DNA of 64,000 nucleotides from positions 3,469,606 to 3,533,605 of the forward strand of contig NZ_OY781460.1 in assembly GCF_963676855.1 (NCBI RefSeq), given 5' to 3'. Shown piece by piece: positions 35,936 to 44,667 of this stretch. The stretch comes from an uncultured Anaeromusa sp. Lineage in GTDB: Bacteria > Bacillota > Negativicutes > Anaeromusales > Anaeromusaceae. A program made the position numbers and the translations under genes. The notes below the pieces were generated by a model, which was not told the origin of the DNA, did no database searches, and was given only the letters and a program-made list of their open reading frames with translations. The first letter of the stretch is position 1. Every line of letters begins with the position of its first letter.

Positions 35936-35959
35936 TTATTTTCAAATTCCCTTACACAG

Positions 35960-36002
35960 AGCATAGCATATTGCTCATTTTCTGTAAGTCGCCGTAACGA
36001 CA
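35960..36002 (-). promoter_or_regulatory. Crp/Fnr-type operator and promoter of the GRE operon
   Basis: A perfect GTCG-N6-CGAC palindrome (35988-36001) is centred 41.5 bases before the predicted start, class II activator spacing. The extended -10 is TGCTATGCT (-10 at 35965-35960). There is no good -35, as expected for an activated promoter. The Crp/Fnr gene at 36178 is divergent and adjacent. The same layout recurs at 50068-50109. Confidence 0.68.
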
Positions 36003-36028
36003 AAAACACAAAATCCAGCACAAATGTC

Positions 36029-36057
36029 TGGACGCTGCTTTTCTTCCATGGTATACT
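36029..36057 (+). promoter_or_regulatory. Promoter of the Crp/Fnr gene
   Basis: TGGACG (36029-36034) and TATACT (36052-36057) separated by 17 bases. It would start a transcript at about 36064 that contains the leader motif at 36084. Confidence 0.55.
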
Positions 36058-36083
36058 TTAAAAAATCTTAATTGATACGATTC

Positions 36084-36138
36084 AGGCTGATTAGATAAAC
36101 TAAAGGCCGAAAAACGCGTGCGTTTTTCGGCCTTTTTT
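36084..36138 (+). promoter_or_regulatory. Leader/attenuator motif before the Crp/Fnr gene
   Basis: Plus-strand copy: AGGCTGAT, small hairpin TAG-ATAAA-CTA, then AAGGCCGAAAAACGC pairing with GCGTTTTTCGGCCTT and a T-run. It shows that the regulator gene is itself in the regulon. Confidence 0.8.
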
Positions 36139-36177
36139 CTTTTTCTTTACCAGTTATTTTACAAAGGAGGTATCCTC

Positions 36178-36858
36178 ATGACCCCTTCGGAAGGAGCAAA
36201 CAAAAATTACCGCTCCCTTTGGTCCCCGGAACAGTTGGAAACCTTCAAATCTCTTGCTCAGCTAATTTCTCTTAAAGCAAACACGCAGCTATGGGAAGAG
36301 AAAAATTCATCGTCTTTTATTTTTCTCATTGAGAGCGGCTATGTACGCCTTTATGATATGGCTCTTTCCGGAAAAATCACCACTATCGCCATTCGCGTTC
36401 CCGGAAACTTCATCGGCATTTCCAGCGCGTTAATCCATTACAACTGGCTTTTTGCAGAAACTATCGGCGCTTGCAAAGCCTGGAAACTAGACAACACTTC
36501 TTTTTTAAAGCTTCTTTATGCCGACTCCGCCTTAGCTGTTCAGATTTCCCGTGATCTTTGTCTGCGCTTGCATGACTCGCAAATGACCATTCTCAGCCTT
36601 TCCTCTTTAGAAATCAATGGCCGTGTCGCCAAAATTCTCCTCTATCTCGCCGAGTCTACAACCCCCGCCGTTCCAGTCTCTCAAGCAAGTACAGTATACG
36701 CCACCCATCAGGAAATCGCGCAAATGGCCGGCGCTTGCCGCCAAAGCACCACTACTGCCTTAGGACAATTGAAACGTCTGGGGCTAATTCGTCTTTTGCG
36801 CAAGCGCATCGAAATCACCAACCGCCGCAAACTAGAAGAACTAGTGGCTAACGGTTAA
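36178..36858 (+). CDS. Crp/Fnr-family transcription regulator
   Basis: DNA-binding activator of 226 residues from the start at 36178 (AAAGGAGG upstream; the longer frame from 36118 lies in the terminator). Residues about 15-135 form a cyclic-nucleotide-type beta-barrel, and 170-215 a winged helix (THQEIAQMAGACRQSTTTALGQLKR). It lacks the N-terminal cysteine set of FNR, so it does not sense oxygen by a 4Fe-4S cluster. The adjacent GTCG-N6-CGAC sites upstream of the GRE and rhodanese operons are its probable targets. Ligand unknown. Confidence 0.88.
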   Translation: MTPSEGANKNYRSLWSPEQLETFKSLAQLISLKANTQLWEEKNSSSFIFLIESGYVRLYDMALSGKITTIAIRVPGNFIGISSALIHYNWLFAETIGACKAWKLDNTSFLKLLYADSALAVQISRDLCLRLHDSQMTILSLSSLEINGRVAKILLYLAESTTPAVPVSQASTVYATHQEIAQMAGACRQSTTTALGQLKRLGLIRLLRKRIEITNRRKLEELVANG

Positions 36859-36898
36859 ATACGATCTTCTTTTGCAACTTTTCCAATTTCTCTCATTC

Positions 36899-36928
36899 TT
36901 GACAAACAGCATCCGAGTATTATATATT
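36899..36928 (+). promoter_or_regulatory. Promoter of the HMA/TonB-receptor operon
   Basis: Consensus -35 TTGACA (36899-36904) and TATATT (36923-36928; 18-base spacer) or an overlapping TATATA with 16. The transcript would begin about 12 bases before the leader motif. Confidence 0.65.
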
Positions 36929-36946
36929 CTCTTTATTGCTTTTCCT

Positions 36947-37005
36947 GGCTGATTAGACAACTAAAGGCCGGACCTATCGCAGAGTCGATAGGTCCGGCCT
37001 TTTTG
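36947..37005 (+). promoter_or_regulatory. Leader/attenuator motif before the HMA/TonB-receptor operon
   Basis: Plus-strand copy: TGGCTGAT, small hairpin TAG-ACAA-CTA, then AAGGCCGGACCTATCG pairing perfectly with CGATAGGTCCGGCCTT and TTTTT. The hairpin is a near-ideal intrinsic terminator located before the gene, so default expression should be low. Confidence 0.84.
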
Positions 37006-37062
37006 TATTCTCGCGCCAGACTGCACTTTTCACATTGCTATTTGAAGAAAGGAAGCATTTTT

Positions 37063-37272
37063 ATGAGCCAACAATCTGTTTTTACTTTTACGATTGAGGG
37101 TATGGCCTGCAATGGCTGCCGCAGCAAAGCCGAAAAAGCGCTTCAGGACGCACCAGGCGTCACCTTAGCCATCGTTGACCTTGCCAGTAAGCAAGCCCGT
37201 GTTGAAGGCCATGTTTCTTTACCCTTGCTGCGCCAACGAATTGAAGAGCTAGGATTTACTACTTCCGTCTAA
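37063..37272 (+). CDS. Small HMA-domain metal chaperone-like protein
   Basis: A 69-residue heavy-metal-associated domain with the metal-binding GMACNGCRSKAEKAL (CxxC) and the usual beta-alpha-beta pattern ending in EELGFTTSV. The start at 37063 is chosen because AAAGGAAG precedes it; the frame from 37003 begins in the leader. Such domains bind Cu(I), or Hg and Zn in some cases. Its place as first gene before a TonB receptor suggests the imported compound may be metal-bound, or that a thiol-rich cargo needs handling; this is conjecture. Confidence 0.85.
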   Translation: MSQQSVFTFTIEGMACNGCRSKAEKALQDAPGVTLAIVDLASKQARVEGHVSLPLLRQRIEELGFTTSV

Positions 37273-37305
37273 TCTACTTCATTGATTTAAGCAGGAGTGA
37301 CCACT

Positions 37306-39519
37306 ATGCAAAAACCGAAGAAACCTTTATTATACGGAGCCGCTTTGGCTGTCGCCCTAGCATGGATGGCTCCCGGCGCAGCTTTCGCAGCAGAAAACGC
37401 ATCCCCCGAGGACACACCCCAGGAAAAAACCGAAACAAAAGAAAGTGAAGACGCCGCCAAAGAAGAAATCCCCTTAGCTCGCATCGAGGTCAAAGATACA
37501 AAAGAAAAGGAGCCGACGCCCTTACGCATCGGCCAGACGCCCCAGGCTGAAGGCATTACCAACTATGTCGTCACTCGCACAAGCACAGGCAGCAAAAGCG
37601 AGATCGCCTCCAAGGATTTGCCGCAGAGCATCTCCGTTGTCAGCCAGAAGCTGTTAGAAGAACAGCGCGTTAAAAATCCGGAACAGGCTCTCTCTAATGT
37701 AGCCGGCATCAGCAACGGCGGGGGCATTATGAACCCCTACGCCAACTTGCTGCCGATGTTCAACATTCGCGGCTTCCGAGCTAATTATTTTTATGTAGAC
37801 GGTCTTTATGACATCAGCAGCACTACTGGAGGTTGGACAGGCAATCTAGAACGCATTGAAGTACTTAAAGGCCCCAGTTCCGTTCTCTACGGCAACAACA
37901 CCCCCAGCGGCGTCATCAACTACATTACCAAAAAACCGCTGCCAGAAGAATCCTATACCATTGGTCAAGAATTTGGCTCCTGGGGTACTCGCACGACCGA
38001 CCTAGATATGTCTTTGCCCTTAACAAAGGACAAGCGCTGGCTTTCCCGGACCATTCTCGAAACCGACGATACCAGCGCCTTTCAAGCTGGCGTACATAAT
38101 AAGCATTTCAACGGCAGCATCATGATTCAGGGGCAGCCTAAAGAGGCTACCACGTATACCTTTGCCGCCTCCTTTCATAACTACGACGTCGCAGGCGGTT
38201 ACATAGGCTCTTTGCCCACAACCGGCACCATCGCGCCGCCTTATGGCTTGGTGCCGTATAGCGCCAACTACTACAATCCCAACGTTCGCTCTACCTTCAC
38301 CGCCCGCAGTCTTTCAGGCCGCGTGGACCACAAACTAAACCAAGACTGGACGCTCAGTTCCGCCTTGCGCTACAGCAACTCCAGTTATCACCAGAAATAC
38401 CTGGGAGCGGAATCTTTCACCGATGCAACTAACACCAAAATCACCCAGGATTACATTAATGCTTTGCGCCTCACAGACAACCTCTCCTGGGACACCACTT
38501 TCAAAGGCGCTTTTCGTGCTTGGGGCGTGAAGCACAACACCGCTTTCGGCTATGAATGGTCCAAATATACTATGAACTGGCCTTATTCAGCACATATTTG
38601 GGATTATTCCAGCGTTGACGTCAACAACCCCAGCTGGGTGGCTCCTCCTGCGGTTGATCCGGCGGCGTCTTCTTCCAACTATACCCAGTTTCGTCATAAT
38701 CTATACGTTTCCGACATGCTGGAACTGTCGCCCAAACTAAAGCTGACCGCCGGCATAAGCCATGCGTCCTACAACAATTCTTCTTCCACTCGCTCTTCCG
38801 GCACCACCTGGCGTCTGGGAAGCACCTATGAAGCCTCGCCTGGCGTCACCTGGTTTGCCGGCTACTCCACCGCTTTTGAGCCTAATTCTGCGCAGACGCC
38901 TAACGGCATCATCACGAATTTTGCGCCGCGCACCGGTGATCAACTGGAAGGAGGCCTCAAGGTAGGTCTCAGCAATAAAGCCAGCATTACTCTGGCCGCC
39001 TATAAAATCAACTACAAAAACATTCTTTACAACTTCGGCAGCAGCAGCAATCCAGACTACCGCCTTATCGGCGAGCAAGCCAGTACCGGCGTGGAGTTGG
39101 AAGGAAACTATGTAGTTAAGCCAGGTTGGAATATCCTAGCCGTCTACGCTCATAACCACGCCCGCACCATCAACGACAAAAACACGGCGCTCATCGGCAA
39201 GCTTACTACAGGTGTTCCCAGCAATACCTTCAAGCTATGGACCACCTATGAGATTCAGTCAGGTCGCTGGCAAGGTTTGGGCTTTGGCGGCGGCGTAACC
39301 TATGTAGGCAATCGCGCCTTTAACAGCGCCAATACGCTCTGGCTTGGCAGTTACAGCACCATCGACGCTCTCGTATACTACAAAAACAAAGACTGGACCT
39401 ACTCTCTCAACGCCTACAACCTGGGGGATAAAAAATATTGGGTAGATGCTACCGGCGTCAGCGTGTACGCAGGACAGCCGCGCAGCTTCCTCTTCCGCAT
39501 AGAAAGGAAGTTCAGCTAA
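37306..39519 (+). CDS. TonB-dependent outer-membrane receptor (FhuA/FhuE-like)
   Basis: Outer-membrane active-transport channel, 737 residues. A signal peptide (to about AFAA, residue 28) is followed by a Glu/Lys-rich linker of 50 residues, the plug domain (LPQSISVVSQKLL, FNIRGFRANYFYVDG, RIEVLKGPSSVLYG) and a 22-strand-type barrel, ending in RIERKFS. The start at 37306 follows GCAGGAG. The nearest type is siderophore receptors, but expression under the sulfur leader argues for an organosulfur or metal-thiol ligand. TonB and ExbBD follow directly. Confidence 0.9.
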   Translation: MQKPKKPLLYGAALAVALAWMAPGAAFAAENASPEDTPQEKTETKESEDAAKEEIPLARIEVKDTKEKEPTPLRIGQTPQAEGITNYVVTRTSTGSKSEIASKDLPQSISVVSQKLLEEQRVKNPEQALSNVAGISNGGGIMNPYANLLPMFNIRGFRANYFYVDGLYDISSTTGGWTGNLERIEVLKGPSSVLYGNNTPSGVINYITKKPLPEESYTIGQEFGSWGTRTTDLDMSLPLTKDKRWLSRTILETDDTSAFQAGVHNKHFNGSIMIQGQPKEATTYTFAASFHNYDVAGGYIGSLPTTGTIAPPYGLVPYSANYYNPNVRSTFTARSLSGRVDHKLNQDWTLSSALRYSNSSYHQKYLGAESFTDATNTKITQDYINALRLTDNLSWDTTFKGAFRAWGVKHNTAFGYEWSKYTMNWPYSAHIWDYSSVDVNNPSWVAPPAVDPAASSSNYTQFRHNLYVSDMLELSPKLKLTAGISHASYNNSSSTRSSGTTWRLGSTYEASPGVTWFAGYSTAFEPNSAQTPNGIITNFAPRTGDQLEGGLKVGLSNKASITLAAYKINYKNILYNFGSSSNPDYRLIGEQASTGVELEGNYVVKPGWNILAVYAHNHARTINDKNTALIGKLTTGVPSNTFKLWTTYEIQSGRWQGLGFGGGVTYVGNRAFNSANTLWLGSYSTIDALVYYKNKDWTYSLNAYNLGDKKYWVDATGVSVYAGQPRSFLFRIERKFS

Positions 39520-40154
39520 TGTCGTCCCCTTCTTATTATTGGGCTGCGCTGTTTTCTCTCGCCTTGCACGGCGTGCTGCTTGTTGTGCCTGCTGGCTCCG
39601 GCGCAGCTACACCCCCTCGTCTGGAAATTCCCTTGGAATTTCTTTGGGAAGCCCCTGTCGATCAAGCCAGCGGTGTAGCCCCCTCTGGTGCTGCACCGCC
39701 GCTGACAGCGCCGGTCTCCCCTTCACCTTCCACGCCTTCGGCGGCCGTAATGCATCCTTCCTTTGCTTCGGTACAAACTGCCGATCCTTCTGACCAAGTC
39801 ACCGGCAGCCTTGCCGCCGCATCTGCAACAGGCAGTGCACCTGCCGCCCCCAGCCCTGCGACAGGCAGCGCTCCGGCAACACGGCGCACCGCGCCTTGCT
39901 GCCTTGCCAGCTTTCGCCCGCCTTATCCCAATCAAGCCCGGCAAAACGGTCAGGAAGGCTCTGTGATCATTCGCGTACATGTCGCCGCTGATGGCTCTGT
40001 TTCTTCCTTAGCTGTCCGCCGTAGCAGCGGCTACTCCTCTCTGGACGAAGCCGCTTTGAACGGAGTGCGGCAATGGCGCTTCGCGCCGGCCCGCCAAGGA
40101 GCTCAAGCCATAGACGGCTATTTCGATGTAGACGTCAGCTTTCAATTGGATTAA
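39519..40154 (+). CDS. tonB: TonB energy-transducing protein
   Basis: Couples the inner-membrane proton gradient to the receptor. 211 residues: one N-terminal membrane anchor (YYWAALFSLALHGVLLVV), a Pro/Ala/Ser-rich periplasmic linker (about 45-130), and the C-terminal TonB domain (PPYPNQARQNGQEGSVIIRV, SSGYSSLDEAAL, WRFAPA). ATG overlaps the receptor stop (TAATG). The linker has few Lys-Pro repeats and is Ala/Ser-rich instead. Confidence 0.9.
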   Translation: MSSPSYYWAALFSLALHGVLLVVPAGSGAATPPRLEIPLEFLWEAPVDQASGVAPSGAAPPLTAPVSPSPSTPSAAVMHPSFASVQTADPSDQVTGSLAAASATGSAPAAPSPATGSAPATRRTAPCCLASFRPPYPNQARQNGQEGSVIIRVHVAADGSVSSLAVRRSSGYSSLDEAALNGVRQWRFAPARQGAQAIDGYFDVDVSFQLD

Positions 40155-40171
40155 AGAAAGGAGACTCTTCT

Positions 40172-40798
40172 ATGCTTGAACTCGTAGTTAAAGGCGGCTG
40201 GGCCATGGCGCCGCTACTGCTTTGCTCTTTGGCGTCGGTCACCGTTAGTGTAGAGCGCTATCTCTTTTTCAGCCGCCAGGCCGCACCGCAAACCGAAGCG
40301 CAGGCGCTGGCGTTGTTAAAGCAACAACAGTTCTCACAAGTCGAAACGCTTGGGCGCCAAAAATCCTCTCCTCTCCTGCGCGTGTTAGCCGCGGGCTTAG
40401 AGGAAAACAACCATGCCGCCAAAGCCATGGAAGCCGCCGCCTTGGCTGAAATCGCCCGCCTTAAACAAGGTCTGCCGATCCTCGACACCATTATCACCAT
40501 CTCGCCGCTCCTAGGCCTGCTGGGCACCATTCTCGGCATGATCGACTCCTTCCAAATTATGGCTGGCCAAGGTCTCAGCCAGCCTCACGCGGTAACCGGC
40601 GGCGTAGCGGAAGCGCTTATCGCCACCGCAGCAGGCATCACCATTGCCGCCGCCTCCTTACTGCCCTACAATTATTTTCTGTCCCGGGTAGAAGCGGAAA
40701 CCACTCGCCTTGAGCAGGCCGGCACGCTCCTGGAGCTTGCCCTGAGCGCCAAGGCGACAGAAGGAGTCGCACATGAAACTGCCAAGAAATACGCCTAA
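40172..40798 (+). CDS. exbB: ExbB-type proton channel subunit
   Basis: Forms the proton-driven motor with ExbD. 208 residues from the start at 40172 (AAAGGAGA upstream). Three membrane spans: near residues 8-28, then the conserved pair around TIITISPLLGLLGTILGMI and VAEALIATAAGITIAAASLL, the MotA/TolQ/ExbB signature. Its 3' end overlaps exbD by 26 bases. Confidence 0.92.
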   Translation: MLELVVKGGWAMAPLLLCSLASVTVSVERYLFFSRQAAPQTEAQALALLKQQQFSQVETLGRQKSSPLLRVLAAGLEENNHAAKAMEAAALAEIARLKQGLPILDTIITISPLLGLLGTILGMIDSFQIMAGQGLSQPHAVTGGVAEALIATAAGITIAAASLLPYNYFLSRVEAETTRLEQAGTLLELALSAKATEGVAHETAKKYA

Positions 40799-41171
40799 AA
40801 AAGCGCGTCTGGAAATCATTCCCATGATTGACACTATGTTTTTTCTCTTGGTTTTTTTCATGCTCGCCAGCCTTACCATGACGAACCAGCAATCCTTGCC
40901 GGTTCAACTGCCACAGGCCCAGGGGCTTGCAGCAACGGCTTCTCAGCGAGTCACCTTAACCCTGACCCGTGATAACAGCCTGTTTTACAATCAAGAGCCG
41001 CTAGCCTCGCCGCAAGAAGCACTGCAGCGACTGCAAAACCAAGCTCCCCCGCCCGCGGTCCTGCTCAACGCCGACCGCAGTGTCAGTCACGGCCAAGTAG
41101 TGGAGCTCTTAGACAGCCTGCGCCGGCAGGGTATCTCTAAAATTGCTATCGCCGTTACAGAGGGAAGTTAG
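40773..41171 (+). CDS. exbD: ExbD-type motor subunit
   Basis: 132 residues with a basic N-terminus, one membrane span (MIDTMFFLLVFFMLASL) containing the essential aspartate D20, and a periplasmic ExbD/TolR domain with VLLNADRSVSHGQVVELLD. Starts inside the exbB 3' end, so the two are translationally coupled. Confidence 0.92.
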   Translation: MKLPRNTPKKARLEIIPMIDTMFFLLVFFMLASLTMTNQQSLPVQLPQAQGLAATASQRVTLTLTRDNSLFYNQEPLASPQEALQRLQNQAPPPAVLLNADRSVSHGQVVELLDSLRRQGISKIAIAVTEGS

Positions 41172-41172
41172 C

Positions 41173-42894
41173 ATGGCCCAAAAACAAACCGGCTTCCTTG
41201 CAAGCCTTTGGCGAATTTTGCACCCCTACTGGCATTCACCAGAAAAACGTTTCTTTTTCTTCTTTCTGTCACTGCTTATAGCCTTGAAGCTCAGCCATGT
41301 GTATGTGCTGGTTCGCTTCAATGAATGGCGCAACGTTTTTTACAACGCCTTGCAAAACCAAGACAAAAGCAGCTTTTTCAGCGCCTTAGGAGATTGGGGC
41401 GTTTTTACGGCCGTGTTTATGATTTTGTCGGTGTACGAGCTGTACTTGCAGCAGCGCCTGGAAATACGCTGGCGCACTTGGCTAACGGAAACGTATCTGC
41501 AGGATTGGTTGTCGCAGCAAGCCTACTATCTTTTGGAAATACTGGAACCGGATACCGACAACCCGGACCAACGGCTTAGCGAAGACATCCGCCTCTTTGT
41601 CACTTCGGTTCTAACACTCTCCCTGGACGGGCTGAAAGCCTTGGTAACACTGGCCTCATTCCTCGTTATCCTTTGGGATTTATCCGGAACGCTGGACATT
41701 CCCTGGGGCGAAAGCGTCTTCGCTCTGCCAGGCTACATGGTATGGGCTGCTATTGTTTACGCGCTGGCCGGCTCCTGGGTTACTGAACGCATCGGCCACA
41801 GCCTTGTCGGCCTCAACGTATCCCAGCAACACTATGAAGCCAACTTCCGCCGCGCTTTGCTGCGCGTACGCGAGCAAGGCGAAGGCATCGCGTTTTACCA
41901 AGGAGAAAAAAGCGAGAAAATCACTTTGCGCCAGGTTTTTCAAAACATTGTCAACAACTACCGTGCTTTGATTGGGCGACAAAAAAAATTGTCCTGGTTT
42001 ACTTCTGGACACTGGCAGATTTCCATGTTCTTCCCCTATCTGGTAGCTTCCCCCCGCTTTTTCAGCGGCCACCTTTCCTTGGGAGGACTCCTTCAAACCA
42101 CAGCCGCCTTCACGCAAGTGGAAAATGCGCTGTGCTTTTTTATTCATCACTATGCGGCTTTGGCAGAACTAAAAGCAGTTTGCCGGCGTTTGAGCGGCTT
42201 TCTCGACGCCTTGGAACAAGTGCAGACCTCCCCGGCAGCCACGGGCAAGCTACTGCGAGCCCTAGCCCCTGCCGATCAATTGCGGGTGCAGTCGCTTTGC
42301 CTCACCACTCCCTCGGGAGAGCCGCTGCTGCACAATCTCAACCTGCAGTTGCACGCAGGCGATCACCTGTTCATTACCGGCCCTTCCGGCTGCGGTAAAA
42401 GTACTCTTTTTAAAGCGTTGTCCGGCCTCTGGCCTTTCGGCCAGGGACAGCTTTCCCTGCCACCGGCGGAAACGCTTCTCTTCTTGCCGCAAAAGCCCTA
42501 TCTACCTTCAGGCACACTGCGAACCGCTCTGGTATACCCGCAGTCCCAGAACAAATTCAGTGACACTCGGCTACGCGAAGTACTCCGCCAATGCCGGCTG
42601 GAAAACTGGGCGGCAGATCTAGAGGCAACCAATGTTTGGGAACAAACTCTCTCGCCGGGAGAACAGCAGCGCCTCGCTTTTGCCAGAGCCTTGCTGCTGC
42701 AACCGCGCTGGCTTTTTCTAGATGAAGCCACTTCCGCTTTAGACGCGGCCAGCGAAGAAGCTATGTACCGACTGCTGCAAACGCAACTGCCGCATACTAC
42801 TTTGATCAGCATCAGCCACAGACAGGCGCTGGTCGCCTACCACCGCCTGCAATTGCAGCTTTCTCCCGCCGGGCAATGGCAATTAGCGGCCTAA
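41173..42894 (+). CDS. SbmA/BacA-YddA-like ABC transporter (fused permease-ATPase)
   Basis: 573 residues from the start at 41173. The N-terminal half is a membrane domain of the ABC_membrane_2/SbmA-BacA type (YVLVRFNEWRNVFYNALQNQD and the RLSEDI motif), with about six spans. The C-terminal ATPase has Walker A GPSGCGKST, signature LSPGEQQR and Walker [13 protein letters not shown]. Relatives include E. coli YddA and the mycobacterial vitamin B12/hydrophilic-solute importer. Last gene of the TonB operon; it may carry the receptor's cargo across the inner membrane. Confidence 0.85.
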   Translation: MAQKQTGFLASLWRILHPYWHSPEKRFFFFFLSLLIALKLSHVYVLVRFNEWRNVFYNALQNQDKSSFFSALGDWGVFTAVFMILSVYELYLQQRLEIRWRTWLTETYLQDWLSQQAYYLLEILEPDTDNPDQRLSEDIRLFVTSVLTLSLDGLKALVTLASFLVILWDLSGTLDIPWGESVFALPGYMVWAAIVYALAGSWVTERIGHSLVGLNVSQQHYEANFRRALLRVREQGEGIAFYQGEKSEKITLRQVFQNIVNNYRALIGRQKKLSWFTSGHWQISMFFPYLVASPRFFSGHLSLGGLLQTTAAFTQVENALCFFIHHYAALAELKAVCRRLSGFLDALEQVQTSPAATGKLLRALAPADQLRVQSLCLTTPSGEPLLHNLNLQLHAGDHLFITGPSGCGKSTLFKALSGLWPFGQGQLSLPPAETLLFLPQKPYLPSGTLRTALVYPQSQNKFSDTRLREVLRQCRLENWAADLEATNVWEQTLSPGEQQRLAFARALLLQPRWLFLDEATSALDAASEEAMYRLLQTQLPHTTLISISHRQALVAYHRLQLQLSPAGQWQLAA

Positions 42895-42898
42895 GAAT

Positions 42899-42940
42899 AA
42901 ACCAAAGGGTTGCCGCAGTTTTGCGGCAACCCTTTGGTTT
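42899..42940. terminator. Bidirectional intrinsic terminator
   Basis: An 18-base-pair perfect stem (AAACCAAAGGGTTGCCGC and its complement) with a six-base loop, between the convergent ABC gene ending at 42894 and the binding-protein gene ending at 42947. Confidence 0.85.
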
Positions 42941-42946
42941 ATCATA

Positions 42947-43954
42947 TCAACGATTCGTTTTGGGATTAAATTCATTCGTATAAAAGTCTGTTGTTTTCCA
43001 TTTCCCTTTTTCAATTTTCCCTTCCGCTTCTAGCCGTTCCACCCAATATTGAACCGCTTTATCCTGCACCACTTGGTCCGGATAGTAAGAATAGCCTTCT
43101 ACCAACGCTACGTCCATGTCTAATTGTTTGGCTACCAATTTCCGCGCTTCATCCGGGTTCGCGTTTACCCAGTTAGCGGTTTTCCCTAAAACGCTGACAA
43201 TCGTTTTTACAGCCTCCGGATGCGCTTTCATAAACTTGCCGTTGATAGAATACCCAGCCATGCCGCTGACGCCTTGATCAATATCCCAATCACTCCACAG
43301 GCGGCGCAGCTCCTTGGAGTTTTCCGCGCGTCCCGAATCCGGCGGATGAATAATCGCCACATCAATTAACCCTTGGCGCAACGACTGCTCCAGTTGGTCA
43401 TTGGCAATAACAACCAGCTTCACTTTGTCTTCCAGCCCGTTATCCTGCAAGTATTTCTTAGTCACATATTCCGAGCAGGCGCCAAAACTGTTGACGCCGA
43501 TCTTCTTGCCCACTAAGTCTTGAATGTTATAAATGCCGGAATCAGCGCGCACAAAATATTTCATATGCGGATATTTAGGCGTCGTTTCCGTACCGGCCGA
43601 GACAAACTTGATATCCGAACCGCCGGCAATAGCAGCAATGGCCAAGGGCACATGGCGCGTTCCCAAATCAATGGCTCCTGTCGCTACCGAGGGAATAACC
43701 TGCGGCGAGGCAACATGGCCGACGTATTTGGGTTTCACGCCGGTTCCTTCCCAATATCCCAGTTCTTCGGCAATATAGACCAAGTCAAAATTCGGGCTTT
43801 TCGGATACTTAAATTCCACAACTCCAGCTGCAGCGCCTGTTCCTTTTTCCGCTTGCGCCGCCGGTTTGGCGCTTTGCCCGCACCCTGCCGCCAAGGCGGC
43901 CATAAGCAGCAACCCTACGCAGCCCAGCAGCAAGCGCTTTGTTTTTCCAATCAT
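42947..43954 (-). CDS. SsuA-type substrate-binding lipoprotein, third importer
   Basis: 335 residues. Signal peptide ending in LAAGC, then an NMT1/SsuA fold (FDLVYIAEELGYWEGTGVKP, LGTRHVPLAIAAIAGG, KKIGVNSFGACSEYV). It is the last gene of its operon, five genes away from the permease and ATPase, an unusual place for a binding protein. The intervening genes include an FtsX/ATPase pair as in the second importer. Ligand unknown. Confidence 0.83.
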   Translation of the reverse strand: MIGKTKRLLLGCVGLLLMAALAAGCGQSAKPAAQAEKGTGAAAGVVEFKYPKSPNFDLVYIAEELGYWEGTGVKPKYVGHVASPQVIPSVATGAIDLGTRHVPLAIAAIAGGSDIKFVSAGTETTPKYPHMKYFVRADSGIYNIQDLVGKKIGVNSFGACSEYVTKKYLQDNGLEDKVKLVVIANDQLEQSLRQGLIDVAIIHPPDSGRAENSKELRRLWSDWDIDQGVSGMAGYSINGKFMKAHPEAVKTIVSVLGKTANWVNANPDEARKLVAKQLDMDVALVEGYSYYPDQVVQDKAVQYWVERLEAEGKIEKGKWKTTDFYTNEFNPKTNR

Positions 43955-43972
43955 TCTCTTCCTCCTCTAATT

Positions 43973-44650
43973 TCAAGAAACTAATGCAGTAGGTTCTACG
44001 ATTATGCTGCCATTTTTCAAACGCACCACCTTATTCGCCCGGGCCGCCAGCACCGGATCGTGAGTCACAATAACAATGCCATGGCCCTCCTTCCTAGCGT
44101 CCAACAGACAATCCGCTACTTGTCCCGCCAGGACGGGATCCAAATCGTTAGTAGGCTCGTCCGCCAGTAAAATCGGAGGTTTTAGCAGCAACGCCCGGGC
44201 TAGCGATACCCTCCGCAATTGTCCCAAGCTGAGTTCTTGCGGTTTGTGCTGCAGGCGATGTCCTAAATTGAAACGTTCCAAGATCTCAATGGCCTTTTTT
44301 TGCCAAGATTCGCCTCGTTTTAAAAAGCGTGACGGCACCAGCACATTTTCCAACACCGACAACGAATTGATCAGCCTGGCCCGCTGAAATACAAAGCCGA
44401 AATACTGGCCGCGCAACTGCGCCAATTCTTGGGGCGAAAGTCCTTGCGTGCTCTTGCCGTTTACCAAAACAGTCCCCGCGGTAGGCGTCTGCAAAAGCCC
44501 CATGATGGAAAGCAGCGTCGTTTTGCCGCCGCCGGAGTCGCCCACAATGGCTAAGGCGTTGCCCTGGTCCAAGACTAGAGAGACTCCCTTCAGAATTGTG
44601 TCGTCGCCATAGGCCTTAACAATATTGCGCAATACAAGAAGCTCCGTCAT
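43973..44650 (-). CDS. LolD/MacB-type ABC ATPase, second pair
   Basis: 225 residues. Walker A GDSGGGKTT, signature LSLGQLRR and Walker B ILLADEPTNDLD. It partners the FtsX-type permease 17 bases upstream and parallels the ATPase at 19122. The Walker A glycine-rich loop differs slightly from the more usual GxSGSGKS. Role unknown beyond energising the permease. Confidence 0.82.
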   Translation of the reverse strand: MTELLVLRNIVKAYGDDTILKGVSLVLDQGNALAIVGDSGGGKTTLLSIMGLLQTPTAGTVLVNGKSTQGLSPQELAQLRGQYFGFVFQRARLINSLSVLENVLVPSRFLKRGESWQKKAIEILERFNLGHRLQHKPQELSLGQLRRVSLARALLLKPPILLADEPTNDLDPVLAGQVADCLLDARKEGHGIVIVTHDPVLAARANKVVRLKNGSIIVEPTALVS

Positions 44651-44667
44651 GCTGCCCCCCCCTTTCT

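Noticed and set aside
36947..37005. Leader copies as plain intrinsic terminators of upstream genes
   Set aside because: Several copies lie just after promoters and before genes, and the small hairpin with (G)YTGA recurs with paired-base changes; ordinary terminators such as 42899-42940 and 59684-59720 lack it.
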